Numbered from the stretch's first letter, positions 1-7,490 are shown. The stretch is DNA of 13,652 bases from JBGZFC01 sp964346495 (GCA_964346495.1 CAYFUW010000056.1:1-13652), one strand, 5' to 3'. Numbers and translations: made by a program. Notes: generated by a model not told the origin, from the letters alone.

Positions 1-467
1 ATAAAATCTTTTTCATTTGATTTGTTTTTGATTAATAAATAAAATTAACTGTAGTTTATAATGCAAAATTAGTAAAATAATTACACATAGAATTTTTTTT
101 TTTGTTTTTAACTATCAAAAAATTACACGTCCAAGTTTTAATGAAAACTCAAATTATAATAGTACACATATTTTAATTACATATTATCAAATGTTTGTAT
201 CATCAAAACTTAACTTGCAATTAAAGTTTCATTTAGCAAACATGAAGTTTTTATTATTATTCATTTTCGTTTTTTTTAATTTTAATATCCTGAACTTTAA
301 CAAAGCAATAGTGTTAACAATAACATAGACATACATTTTGACGTGATTTATGACTGACATATAATCTCTACTTTTTTATTCGTTTTTTAATTGATTAGAA
401 ATCGAAGTTTTGTAAATTTGTATCTCTAAAAATAAAAATCATAAAACATTTATATAAGAATATTATT
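1..467. other. AT-rich spacer upstream of the MFS gene
   Basis: This 467-bp stretch holds no convincing gene. It is very AT-rich, with long T and A runs. Its only well-supported element is the promoter-like pair at 391-420. A small hairpin (AGTTTT, loop AATG, AAAACT) lies at 134-149 without a following T run, so it is not a standard terminator. An open frame of 28 codons at 242-328 starts MKFLLLFIFVFF, but poly-T DNA readily gives such Phe/Leu-rich peptides and I do not call it a gene. On the minus strand, CAAAATTA at 64-71 reads as a TAnnTTTG box, but it has no partner at the right distance and could be chance. Confidence 0.6.
391..420 (+). promoter_or_regulatory. Bacteroidota-type promoter for the MFS-addB unit
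   Basis: TTG at 391-393 is separated by 19 bp from TAAATTTG at 413-420. This fits the -33 (TTTG) and -7 (TAnnTTTG) elements used by the primary sigma factor of Bacteroidota. Transcription would start near 427, leaving a leader of about 40 nt before the ATG at 468. This is the only promoter in the window where both boxes are seen at good spacing. The call rests on motif match alone. Confidence 0.6.
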
Positions 468-1697
468 ATGAAAAAATGGTCAATAGCTATCATAGGAACT
501 TTTATACAACTATTTTTAGGCACAGTTTATGCCTGGAGTTTCTTCCAAACTCCTATTACCGAATTTACCGGATGGAATAACACCCAAACAGCCTGGGCAT
601 TCAGTCTATCTATTTTTATGCTGGGCGTTACTGCTGCATGGGCCGGTACCAAAATGAAAGTTTACGGACCTAGAAAACTGGCAATGTTTGGTGGTCTGTT
701 TTATGCTTTAGGTTATTTAATTTCAGGATTTGCTTTATCGCAACAATCACTTCCGTTGTTATATTTAGGTTTCGGATTGATTGGCGGAATTGGGTTAGGA
801 CTTGCTTATGTTACGCCTGTAGCGACCGTTTCATCATGGTTTACCGAAAAACAGGGATTGGCTACCGGAATGGTGGTAATGGGTTTCGGACTTGGAGCTT
901 TGCTGATGTCTAAAATTTTAGCACCGCTGTTTCTGGAAATCTCAGGTAACAATTTGAGCACAACGTTTTATTATATCGGAATGATAATGATTGTTACAAT
1001 TCCTGTATTGGCATCATTCTTAAAACTACCCGAAAGTGAAAGACCAGCGAAACAGGCACAAGAGAAAATATCTATCGGACAATATATCAAAAAGAGACCA
1101 TTTATTACGGTTTGGATTATATTCGCGATAAATATTGTTGCAGGAATGATATTTATTTCGTTTCAATCACCATTGTTGCAAGATTTACTAAAACTGCAAA
1201 TGCCGATTGATACAGATTTTTCAAATCCAGATGTTATTGCATCATTGGCTGCTGCAGGTGCTACACTTATTGCTGTCAGCTCTATTTTTAATGGTTTAGG
1301 TCGTTTCTTTTGGGGTAGTGTTTCGGACAAAATCGGCAGAATACAAACTTTCCGTATTTTGTTAGGACTTCAAGCTGTGATTTTTCTACTGCTCATTTTT
1401 GTAACCAATCCGATTATATTCTCGATATTGGTGTGCATCGTGTTACTTTGCTACGGCGGAGGATTTGGCGTATTACCTTCACTCACAAAAGACATGTACG
1501 GTAGCAAACTGATGTCGTCGCTTTACGGTGCATTGCTCACGGCATGGGGTGTTGGCGGAATTATCGGACCGCAAATTGTAGCTTTTATGAAAGATAATTA
1601 TGCCGATAAAGCAGGACTATACGCTTTTATAGTAGGTGGCGGATTATTGGTAATCGGATTTTTCATCAGTTTTTTATATCAACCAAAAAAATCGTAG
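468..1697 (+). CDS. MFS transporter, OFA (oxalate/formate antiporter-like) family
   Basis: This 409-residue protein is a 12-helix major facilitator superfamily carrier of the inner membrane. The N-terminal GTVYAWSFFQTPI segment is typical of the OFA family, whose founder exchanges oxalate for formate. Hydrophobic helices run the whole length, with a polar central loop near residues 190-210 (SERPAKQAQEK). The loop between helices 8 and 9 carries the MFS signature GRFFWGSVSDKIGR; the equivalent first-half loop (GTKMKVYGPRK) is degenerate. The length is normal for the family. The ATG follows a good promoter by about 40 nt. The addB-like gene starts 24 bp after the stop, so the two are probably cotranscribed, although no functional link is obvious. 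OFA members in Bacteroidota are mostly uncharacterised and many carry other monocarboxylates, so the substrate cannot be read from sequence. Confidence 0.88.
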   Translation: MKKWSIAIIGTFIQLFLGTVYAWSFFQTPITEFTGWNNTQTAWAFSLSIFMLGVTAAWAGTKMKVYGPRKLAMFGGLFYALGYLISGFALSQQSLPLLYLGFGLIGGIGLGLAYVTPVATVSSWFTEKQGLATGMVVMGFGLGALLMSKILAPLFLEISGNNLSTTFYYIGMIMIVTIPVLASFLKLPESERPAKQAQEKISIGQYIKKRPFITVWIIFAINIVAGMIFISFQSPLLQDLLKLQMPIDTDFSNPDVIASLAAAGATLIAVSSIFNGLGRFFWGSVSDKIGRIQTFRILLGLQAVIFLLLIFVTNPIIFSILVCIVLLCYGGGFGVLPSLTKDMYGSKLMSSLYGALLTAWGVGGIIGPQIVAFMKDNYADKAGLYAFIVGGGLLVIGFFISFLYQPKKS

Positions 1698-1721
1698 TAA
1701 TAACAGATAAATAAAAAAACA

Positions 1722-4625
1722 ATGACACCTTTTCTACGGCGAATAGCACAAACTTTTTATTCCGAATACGGAAACGATTTGTATAAACACACGTTTGTTT
1801 TTCCCAACAAGCGTGCAGGTGTTTTCTTTCGGAAATATCTATCGGATATTGCTACAAAACCGATATTTTCCCCTTCTGTAATTACAATAAACGAGTTGTT
1901 TGAGTCGCTTTCCGATTATCAACTTGCCGACAATATAATGATGTTGGAAACTCTGTACAAAAATTACATAAACATCATCGGCTCGGAAGAGACATTCGAC
2001 GATTTTCTATATTGGGGAGAGATGTTATTGAATGATTTCGACAATGTGGACAAATATATGGTGGATGCCCGCCAACTGTTCAGAAACATCAGCAATCTAA
2101 AATCGTTAGATGACGATTTTTCACATTTAAGTCCATCGCAGATAGAGGCTATTCAAAGATTTTGGACGTATTTTTTACCTGTGGAAGGCAACGAAACGAA
2201 ACAAAAATTTGTTCAGACCTGGGACATTCTTTTCGAACTATATACAAACTTTCGCAACGAACTAAAAGATAACGGATATGCTTACGAAGGAATGCTGTTT
2301 AGAGAAGTTGCCGACCGTGCAAAGGCAAAAGAGGATTTTGAACTTGGCAATGGCAGTTTCATTTTCGTGGGGTTAAATTCGATATCGACTGTTGAGTATG
2401 AGTTGATGAATTATCTAAAAAACAGGGGTGTTGCCGATTTTTACTGGGATTACGAATCGCCCATGGTTCACGATAAACAGAATCGCGCATCGATGTGGGT
2501 AGAGGATAATTTGTCGAGATTTCCTTCAAAATTCGAACAGATATACTCTGACAAATCTTTAGAAGATTCGAAAGAAAAAACCAAAATAGAGCTTATTGGC
2601 ATACCTTCGGCAGTTGGACAAGCCAAGCATGTTTCGGAAATAATATCGAAACTAATTGAAAATGAACATCTATCGAATGAAATAATCAATACTGCAATTA
2701 TTTTACCCGATGAAAATCTGTTGCTGCCTACACTCTACTCTATTCCCAAAGAGATTGAAAAAATAAATGTAACAATGGGTTACAGTCTGACAAACGCGTC
2801 GGTTGCAAGTTTGGTGGAAAACATATCGCTTTTGCAAAAAAACGTGCGCAAATCGGGAGATGAACACGCCTTCTATTTTCGTCATGTGCTTATAATTCTC
2901 AATCATCCGTTAGTGATGCACGCTATAAAATCAGACGCGGACGAAATAAAAAACAACATTGTCAGTTTCAATCGTGTTACTGTTTCCACAAACGAGTTAA
3001 AAGGGAATCCATTAGTTGAATTGATTTTCAGACCGATAGAAAAGTGGCAAGATATTCCCGAATATCTGCACGAAATACTGATTTCGGTTTACAACTCTAT
3101 CGAAAGCGAGATAAAAAACAAAGATGAGGAGTTATCGGCAGAGAGTAGTCGGGCAATTGACCTGGAACGTGAATTTATCGTTGAGTATTACAAAGTTATA
3201 ACCCGATTGCAAGACACGCTAACCGACTCTATCGACATGAATATCGATACATATTTCCGCTTGTTGAAAGGATTGACAAAAAGTATCAATGTGGCGTTTA
3301 GCGGTGAACCTTTGTCAGGATTACAGATAATGGGAACTTTGGAAACCAGAGTTTTAGACTTCGACAATCTGATTATTCTTTCGATGAACGAAGGCGTTTT
3401 TCCTACAAAAACATCCCACAACTCATTCATTCCATATACTTTAAGAAAAACATTCGGATTGCCTGTTCACGAGCATCAGGATAGCAAAAACGCTTACTAT
3501 TTCTATCGCATGATAAGCAGAGCAAAACGGGTTTTCATGCTTTACGACACCCGAACAGAGGATATGCAAACCGGAGAGGTAAGTCGCTTTTTCAATCAAT
3601 TGAAATATCTCTATTCCGACAAATTTGAAATTGCACCGGAGAAAATTTTAAAATATCGGGTGTTTTCACCTAAAGTAGAAACTATCTCTGTTTCAAAAAC
3701 TGAGGATGTTTTAAACAAACTAAACAAGTTCAGAGTTGGCGGAGAGTCGGCTCTATCTGCATCATTAATAAACAATTACATCAACTGCCCACTGCAATTC
3801 TATTTTTCTGCCGTTGAGGGATTAAAAGAGGAAGAGGAGGTTAGCGAATCGGTAGAAGCGAGCGTTTTCGGTTCAATTTTCCACAAATTGATGGAAGATA
3901 TTTATAATCGATATGTGAATATAAACGTAACCGATGATGCAATTAATGAAATCATTAAAAACGATGATTTTCTTACGGAGATAATCGAAAAAGCATTTGC
4001 CCGCTACTATTTCATGGATGAAGATAATGTAAAACCATTGAAAGGTCAGTTTTATCTGATTGGTGAAATATTACGCCGTTATGTAAAACAGACTCTTAAA
4101 GCCGATCTGGATTTTACGCCATTTAAATATATCGGCTCCGAATGCAAAATAAACGACACTTATAGGATAAATGACTCTTTAGAAATAAATTTCAAAGGAA
4201 GCATCGATAGAATTGATTTTGTGAATGATTCTTACCGAATAATCGATTACAAAACAGGAACAGGAGAGACTAAATTCAACAGTATAGAGCAACTGTTCGA
4301 TTCATCTAAAGACAAGAGGCCATACCAAATATTGCAGGTTTTTATCTATGCTCTGTTTTACGGCAAGAAAAATCCCGATAAACAACTTTCACCGGCAATC
4401 TATTATCTTCGTTCAATTTTTCAAAATTTTGACCCGGCTATTTATCACAAAAAAGATAAAAATCAAATCGATAAGATTGAGGACATAGAGGAGTATATGC
4501 CGGAATTTATCGAATATTTCAACTCGGTAATAGACGAAATATTCAATCCCGATATCCCTTTCTCGCAAACATTAAACGAAAAGAATTGCGAATGGTGTGC
4601 TTTTAGCAATATTTGTGGGAAATAG
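1722..4625 (+). CDS. AddB-like PD-(D/E)XK nuclease, double-strand break repair
   Basis: This 967-residue protein resembles the AddB subunit of AddAB-type helicase-nucleases, which resect DNA ends for RecA-dependent repair. The N-terminal part is a helicase-like fold; the place expected for a Walker A motif reads FVFPNKRAGVFFRKYL (about residues 25-40), without GKT/GKS, so ATP hydrolysis here is unlikely. The C-terminal nuclease domain is intact: YINCPLQFYF around Cys689, GSIFHKLMED with His721, GSIDRID with Asp829, and IIDYKTG with Asp842 and Lys844. Cys689 with Cys956, Cys959 and Cys965 (CEWCAFSNIC) form the expected four-cysteine iron-sulfur staple of AddB nuclease domains. The AddA helicase partner is not adjacent and should lie elsewhere. 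The gene follows the MFS gene by 24 bp and ends 42 bp from the convergent tadA. Family assignment is strong; equivalence to Bacillus AddB is inferred from architecture. Confidence 0.85.
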   Translation: MTPFLRRIAQTFYSEYGNDLYKHTFVFPNKRAGVFFRKYLSDIATKPIFSPSVITINELFESLSDYQLADNIMMLETLYKNYINIIGSEETFDDFLYWGEMLLNDFDNVDKYMVDARQLFRNISNLKSLDDDFSHLSPSQIEAIQRFWTYFLPVEGNETKQKFVQTWDILFELYTNFRNELKDNGYAYEGMLFREVADRAKAKEDFELGNGSFIFVGLNSISTVEYELMNYLKNRGVADFYWDYESPMVHDKQNRASMWVEDNLSRFPSKFEQIYSDKSLEDSKEKTKIELIGIPSAVGQAKHVSEIISKLIENEHLSNEIINTAIILPDENLLLPTLYSIPKEIEKINVTMGYSLTNASVASLVENISLLQKNVRKSGDEHAFYFRHVLIILNHPLVMHAIKSDADEIKNNIVSFNRVTVSTNELKGNPLVELIFRPIEKWQDIPEYLHEILISVYNSIESEIKNKDEELSAESSRAIDLEREFIVEYYKVITRLQDTLTDSIDMNIDTYFRLLKGLTKSINVAFSGEPLSGLQIMGTLETRVLDFDNLIILSMNEGVFPTKTSHNSFIPYTLRKTFGLPVHEHQDSKNAYYFYRMISRAKRVFMLYDTRTEDMQTGEVSRFFNQLKYLYSDKFEIAPEKILKYRVFSPKVETISVSKTEDVLNKLNKFRVGGESALSASLINNYINCPLQFYFSAVEGLKEEEEVSESVEASVFGSIFHKLMEDIYNRYVNINVTDDAINEIIKNDDFLTEIIEKAFARYYFMDEDNVKPLKGQFYLIGEILRRYVKQTLKADLDFTPFKYIGSECKINDTYRINDSLEINFKGSIDRIDFVNDSYRIIDYKTGTGETKFNSIEQLFDSSKDKRPYQILQVFIYALFYGKKNPDKQLSPAIYYLRSIFQNFDPAIYHKKDKNQIDKIEDIEEYMPEFIEYFNSVIDEIFNPDIPFSQTLNEKNCEWCAFSNICGK

Positions 4626-4667
4626 ACGATAGACACAAGATGCAAAACAAAAGACAGTCTGCAATCT

Positions 4668-5102
4668 TTAACGTTTTTTCTCGAAAAAGCTCTGCATTAA
4701 TGCGGAACATTCATCCGCCATTATACCCGATGTAACCGATGTGCGCGGGTGTAACAATGAAGGAGTAAAAAGAGAATAACCACGTTTTTCGTCACTTGCA
4801 CCATATACTACTCTCGTTATTTGTGCCCAATTCAAAGCGGCGGCACACATAGGACACGGCTCTATTGTAACATACAAAGTGCAATTTTTCAGATATTTCC
4901 CGCCTAAAGTGTCGGCTGCAATTGTTATTGCTTGCATTTCGGCATGAGCTGAAACATCATTTAGCATTTCGGTAAGATTGTGAGCACGGGCAATAATACG
5001 ATTTTCGGCAACGATAACCGCACCAATCGGCACTTCATCTTTATCGAAAGCTTTTTGGGCTTCATTTAGTGCCTGTCGCATAAAATAATTATCATCGAGC
5101 AT
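4668..5102 (-). CDS. tadA: tRNA-specific adenosine deaminase TadA
   Basis: The product converts adenosine to inosine at the wobble position of tRNA-Arg(ACG). It is a cytidine deaminase-fold zinc enzyme. With the start chosen here it has 144 residues. His53 and Glu55 (HAEMQAI) and Cys83 and Cys86 (PCPMCAAAL) supply the zinc ligands and the proton-shuttling glutamate. An in-frame ATG at 5144 would add 14 residues (MLVICNYKLVINNQ), but that extension is translated from a 7-bp repeat array and is unlike the family, so I prefer the ATG at 5100-5102, which begins MLDDNYFMRQAL. Met8 is another possible start. The gene is convergent with the addB-like gene and lies downstream of the putative ribbon-helix-helix gene on the same strand, 73 bp away, so the two may share a transcript. 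Confidence 0.92.
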   Translation of the reverse strand: MLDDNYFMRQALNEAQKAFDKDEVPIGAVIVAENRIIARAHNLTEMLNDVSAHAEMQAITIAADTLGGKYLKNCTLYVTIEPCPMCAAALNWAQITRVVYGASDEKRGYSLFTPSLLHPRTSVTSGIMADECSALMQSFFEKKR

Positions 5103-5104
5103 TT

Positions 5105-5168
5105 GATTGTTAATTACCAATTTATAATTACAAATTACTAACATCGGACATCCGACATCGGTCTTCGG
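5105..5168. repeat. Two abutting degenerate 7-bp tandem arrays
   Basis: The spacer between tadA and its upstream neighbour has a strict 7-bp period. From 5112 the units are AATTACC, AATTTAT, AATTACA and AATTACT; GATTGTT at 5105-5111 may be a decayed fifth unit. After one base the period resumes from 5141 with ACATCGG, ACATCCG, ACATCGG and TCTTCGG. The two arrays differ in consensus but share the unit length. From memory, similar AATTAC-type and ACATCGG-type heptamer strings are scattered between genes of many Bacteroidota. Their function is unknown. Confidence 0.8.
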
Positions 5169-5175
5169 ACAAAAA

Positions 5176-5400
5176 TTATCGTCTCATCTCATTCTCTTCA
5201 AAAAGCGTTGGATAATCCTGATCCATATTTTTGAGAATATGATTCATTATTGTTTCACGAAACCAGCGAGAGCGATTAGTAATTTTATATTTTCTCAGAT
5301 AAAAATTTATCAACTCATACTCTTCTTCGTTGAGCATAAATTCCGCCTTCTTAGAACGCAATAATACACGTTGCTTCAAATTTGTCCCTTTTGTTTTCAT
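5176..5400 (-). CDS. Small putative ribbon-helix-helix DNA-binding protein
   Basis: This 74-residue protein has no named family that I can assign with certainty. A basic N-terminus (residues 1-18, rich in Lys and Arg) is followed by a short strand (AEFML, 19-23), a helix (24-38, NEEEYELINFYLRKY), a turn (KITNRS, 39-44) and a second helix (45-57, RWFRETIMNHIL). This order matches the ribbon-helix-helix fold of MetJ/Arc-type repressors and of MobC-like proteins. The tail is acidic. The gene is divergent from yraN across 97 bp and upstream of tadA. It could be an autoregulating transcription factor. It could also be a mobilisation-type protein, though no relaxase is nearby. That it is coding is supported by its composition, the clean ATG and stop, and the absence of a competing frame; the function is inferred from fold pattern only. 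Confidence 0.7.
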   Translation of the reverse strand: MKTKGTNLKQRVLLRSKKAEFMLNEEEYELINFYLRKYKITNRSRWFRETIMNHILKNMDQDYPTLFEENEMRR

Positions 5401-5461
5401 CTGATTGCACTTTATTTACTTTCAGAATACAAAAAAACAAAATATTTACACCAAAATGAAG

Positions 5462-5477
5462 AATTAAAGCCTTAATT
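5462..5477. promoter_or_regulatory. 16-bp near-palindrome overlapping the yraN -7 box
   Basis: AATTAAAGCCTTAATT is an inverted repeat with one mismatched pair (left arm AATTAAAG, right arm reverse complement AATTAAGG). It overlaps the candidate -7 box TAATTTTG of yraN and lies 62 bp upstream of the start of the putative ribbon-helix-helix gene. That position suits an operator. AT-rich palindromes also arise by chance, so this is a candidate only. Confidence 0.3.
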
Positions 5478-5480
5478 TTG
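5473..5480 (+). promoter_or_regulatory. Candidate -7 box for yraN-birA-pyrH
   Basis: TAATTTTG fits TAnnTTTG. No TTTG or TTG is seen 19-21 bp upstream, so only half of the promoter is supported. Transcription from it would start near 5487, leaving roughly 11 nt before the yraN ATG, an unusually short leader. Confidence 0.4.
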
Positions 5481-5497
5481 TATTTTTACCCTAATTT

Positions 5498-5860
5498 ATG
5501 GCAGAACACAACGAACTTGGGAAAAAAGGAGAGGAAGCGGCGGCTCGAATGTTGAAAGAGAAAGGATACAAAATTGTACGTCGCAACTGGAGATTTCACG
5601 GCTATGAAATAGATATTATAGCCGAGAACGAGGAGTGGTTGGTTTTTGCGGAAGTGAAAACCCGCACTTCTACACAGTGGGGCAATCCGGAAGATTTTGT
5701 CGGAAAAAGTCGTATGCGTCGTATGGTAGATGCTGCAAATCATTATATTATCGAACATGACCTGGATAAACCTGCACGATTTGATATTATTGGAGCAGTG
5801 TGGAACGGGAAAGAGATGCAGATTGAGCATATAGAAGATGCTTTTTTGCCGTTTTTATAG
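5498..5860 (+). CDS. YraN/UPF0102 family nuclease-like protein
   Basis: This 120-residue protein belongs to the YraN (UPF0102) family, which has a restriction endonuclease-like fold and no settled function. The family pattern is complete: GKKGEEAAARMLKEKGYKI near the N-terminus, RRNWRFHGYEIDIIA with the acidic EID core (residues 38-40), FAEVKTR (51-57) giving the E-x-K of the active site, and ARFDIIG near the C-terminus. A catalytic role on Holliday-junction-like DNA has been suggested for the family from the fold. The length is typical. It heads a plus-strand run with birA 17 bp downstream, and it is divergent from the putative ribbon-helix-helix gene. Confidence 0.88.
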   Translation: MAEHNELGKKGEEAAARMLKEKGYKIVRRNWRFHGYEIDIIAENEEWLVFAEVKTRTSTQWGNPEDFVGKSRMRRMVDAANHYIIEHDLDKPARFDIIGAVWNGKEMQIEHIEDAFLPFL

Positions 5861-5877
5861 GAAATAATTATCACGAA

Positions 5878-6627
5878 ATGAAATTATTGGAAGAAAGATT
5901 TATTATTCATTTTGACGAGATAGAATCAACCAACAGTTATCTGAAAAAACTTGTTCGAGAAAAAAATTTTGAAGAGGGAACAATTGTAACTGCCGACTTT
6001 CAAACGGGAGGTCGTGGACAGATGGGCAACAGTTGGTTTTCATCAAAAAACGCAAATCTTTTGTTCAGTTTGGTAATTTACCCGACCAAAGTGAAAGCAA
6101 ATGAGCAATTTATTATTTCTCGTATAGTTTCGTTGGCAATAAAAAAAATGCTCGAACAGTTTACCGATAATATCCGCATAAAATGGCCCAACGATATCTA
6201 TTGGAACGATAAAAAAATTGCAGGAATTCTTATCGAAAACGACCTTTTGGGCGACAGTATCGCCAACTCTGTTATCGGTATCGGTCTAAATATCAACGAA
6301 AAAGAGTTCCCGACTGAGTTACCAAATCCTGTTTCGCTGTTTCAAATAACAGGCAAAGAACATGATAGAGATGTTTTACTCGATATGTTTCTGAATGAGT
6401 TTTTCAAACTTTACAGCGAAATGCAAGAGTCGGAATTTACAAATATCGAAAATAAGTATATGGCAAACTTATATCGAAAAGAAAAATATTATTGGTATGA
6501 AGATGCTGATGGTCGTTTTCAGGCGAAAATAGAGAACGTATTACCTTCGGGACATTTGATTTTAAGCGAAATAGATTCTAACTTAGAAAGAAAATACTCT
6601 TTTAAAGAGGTTAAATTTATAGATTAA
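5878..6627 (+). CDS. birA: Biotin-[acetyl-CoA carboxylase] ligase, short BirA
   Basis: The enzyme activates biotin with ATP and attaches it to the lysine of biotin carboxyl carrier proteins in the cytoplasm. The 249-residue length and the absence of an N-terminal helix-turn-helix mark it as a class I ligase that is not itself a repressor. Motifs in order are ESTNSYLK (16-23), the adenylate-binding loop GGRGQMGN (44-51), KWPND (102-106) with Lys113 in KKIAGILIE, and GIGLNIN (134-140). The loop has Gln48 where many family members have a basic residue (GRGRxGR). A C-terminal SH3-like domain follows from about residue 190. It sits 17 bp after yraN and 33 bp before pyrH, so cotranscription is likely. 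Confidence 0.92.
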   Translation: MKLLEERFIIHFDEIESTNSYLKKLVREKNFEEGTIVTADFQTGGRGQMGNSWFSSKNANLLFSLVIYPTKVKANEQFIISRIVSLAIKKMLEQFTDNIRIKWPNDIYWNDKKIAGILIENDLLGDSIANSVIGIGLNINEKEFPTELPNPVSLFQITGKEHDRDVLLDMFLNEFFKLYSEMQESEFTNIENKYMANLYRKEKYYWYEDADGRFQAKIENVLPSGHLILSEIDSNLERKYSFKEVKFID

Positions 6628-6660
6628 AAAGAAATCATAATCACAAAACAGTATATCAAA

Positions 6661-7368
6661 ATGAAATTTAAAAGAATTTTACTCAAACTGAGCGGCGAAT
6701 CGTTAGCCGGAGAAAAGAAATCGGGCATCGACGAGATAAGATTGGAAGAGTATGCCGAGCAACTGAAAGAGGTTGCGCAAATGGGAACTCAAATCGGTAT
6801 CGTTATTGGCGGCGGAAATATTTTCCGTGGACTTAGCGGAACTCAAAAAGGCTTCGACCGTGTAAAAGGTGACCAAATGGGAATGCTCGCAACCGTTATT
6901 AACAGTCTGGCTCTCAGCTCTGCATTAACTGCAATTGGACAAAAAAACAGAGTTTTCACATCAATCAGAATGGAGCCTGTTGGCGAATTGTACAACAAAT
7001 GGAGTGCAATAGAAGCGATGCAAAATGGCGAAATTGCCATAATTGCCGGCGGAACTGGAAATCCTTTCTTTACAACTGATTCGGCATCGGCTTTGCGCGG
7101 TATAGAGATTGAAGCTGATGTAATGCTTAAAGGTACCCGAGTGGATGGTGTTTATACTGCCGACCCGGAAAAAGACCCGACTGCAACCAAATACGAAAGC
7201 ATCACTTTCGATGAGGTTTACGAAAGAGGTCTGAAAATAATGGACTTAACGGCTAGTACACTTTGCAAAGAGAACAATTTACCGATAGTGGTTTTCGATA
7301 TGGATACCAAGGGAAATTTGAAAAATCTGTTGTTGGGTAAAGATATTGGAACATTGGTACATAATTAG
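6661..7368 (+). CDS. pyrH: UMP kinase
   Basis: PyrH phosphorylates UMP to UDP, the committed step towards UTP and CTP. Bacterial UMP kinases are hexamers of the amino acid kinase fold. The 235-residue protein starts with KRILLKLSGESLAGE (Lys9 and the phosphate-binding LSGES), followed by GGGNIFRG (50-57), GDQMGMLATVINSLAL (from 70) and GGTGNPFFTTDSA (130-142), with Asp140 in the expected catalytic region. Length and motifs are those of a normal, intact enzyme. It is the third gene after yraN and birA. The usual bacterial partner frr follows, but across a 280-bp repeat-bearing spacer with its own -7 box, so the two may be separately transcribed. Confidence 0.96.
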   Translation: MKFKRILLKLSGESLAGEKKSGIDEIRLEEYAEQLKEVAQMGTQIGIVIGGGNIFRGLSGTQKGFDRVKGDQMGMLATVINSLALSSALTAIGQKNRVFTSIRMEPVGELYNKWSAIEAMQNGEIAIIAGGTGNPFFTTDSASALRGIEIEADVMLKGTRVDGVYTADPEKDPTATKYESITFDEVYERGLKIMDLTASTLCKENNLPIVVFDMDTKGNLKNLLLGKDIGTLVHN

Positions 7369-7383
7369 TTTATAGTTGTTACG

Positions 7384-7399
7384 GGTTGCGAGGTTGCGT
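7384..7399. repeat. Short 8-bp direct repeat in the pyrH-frr spacer
   Basis: GGTTGCGA at 7384-7391 is followed directly by GGTTGCGT at 7392-7399. It lies just after pyrH and just before the larger inverted repeat. It looks like the remnant of a longer GGTTGCG-type tandem string. No function is visible. Confidence 0.5.
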
Positions 7400-7433
7400 G
7401 TTTCGGGGTGTGAGTTTCATATTTTGAGACTGA

Positions 7434-7490
7434 TATCATTCAGAACGAAGTAAAGAATCTAATAGATGTCTCACTGCGTTCGACATGACA
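7434..7490. repeat. Imperfect inverted repeat with 27-bp arms
   Basis: The arms at 7434-7460 and 7464-7490 are separated by AAT. By hand alignment the left arm matches the reverse complement of the right arm at 18 of 27 positions, with clear blocks GAACG, AGT and ATCT. The core words are CATTCAGAACGAAGTAAAG on the left and CTCACTGCGTTCGACATGAC on the right. I recall this CATTCTGAACGAAGT/ACTGCGTTCG palindrome as a frequent intergenic element in Bacteroidota. It has no ORF, so it is a non-coding relic or folded RNA element and not an insertion sequence. No T run follows, so it is not a classic terminator. Confidence 0.7.

Noticed and set aside
64..71. Minus-strand TAnnTTTG box (CAAAATTA on the plus strand)
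   Set aside because: There is no -33 partner at 19-21 bp and no minus-strand gene inside the window. Such a word is expected by chance in very AT-rich DNA.
242..328. 28-codon open frame MKFLLLFIFVFF in the first spacer
   Set aside because: It is a low-complexity Phe/Leu translation of T-rich DNA with no ribosome binding site, no promoter at good spacing and no conserved feature.
4626..4667. Bidirectional terminator between the convergent addB-like and tadA genes
   Set aside because: The 42-bp gap has no clear GC-rich stem with flanking A and T runs. The TTTTTCTCGAAAAA word nearby lies inside the tadA coding end.
5103..5144. 14-residue N-terminal extension of tadA
   Set aside because: It is read from the 7-bp repeat array and does not resemble TadA N-termini. 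The ATG at 5100-5102 gives the usual length.
5486..5830. 114-codon minus-strand frame opposite yraN
   Set aside because: The opposite strand encodes a complete YraN pattern, and this translation has no family features.
7434..7490. Inverted repeat as an intrinsic terminator of pyrH or as an insertion sequence end
   Set aside because: There is no T run downstream, the arms are too diverged for a stable terminator, and no transposase frame or second terminal copy is present.
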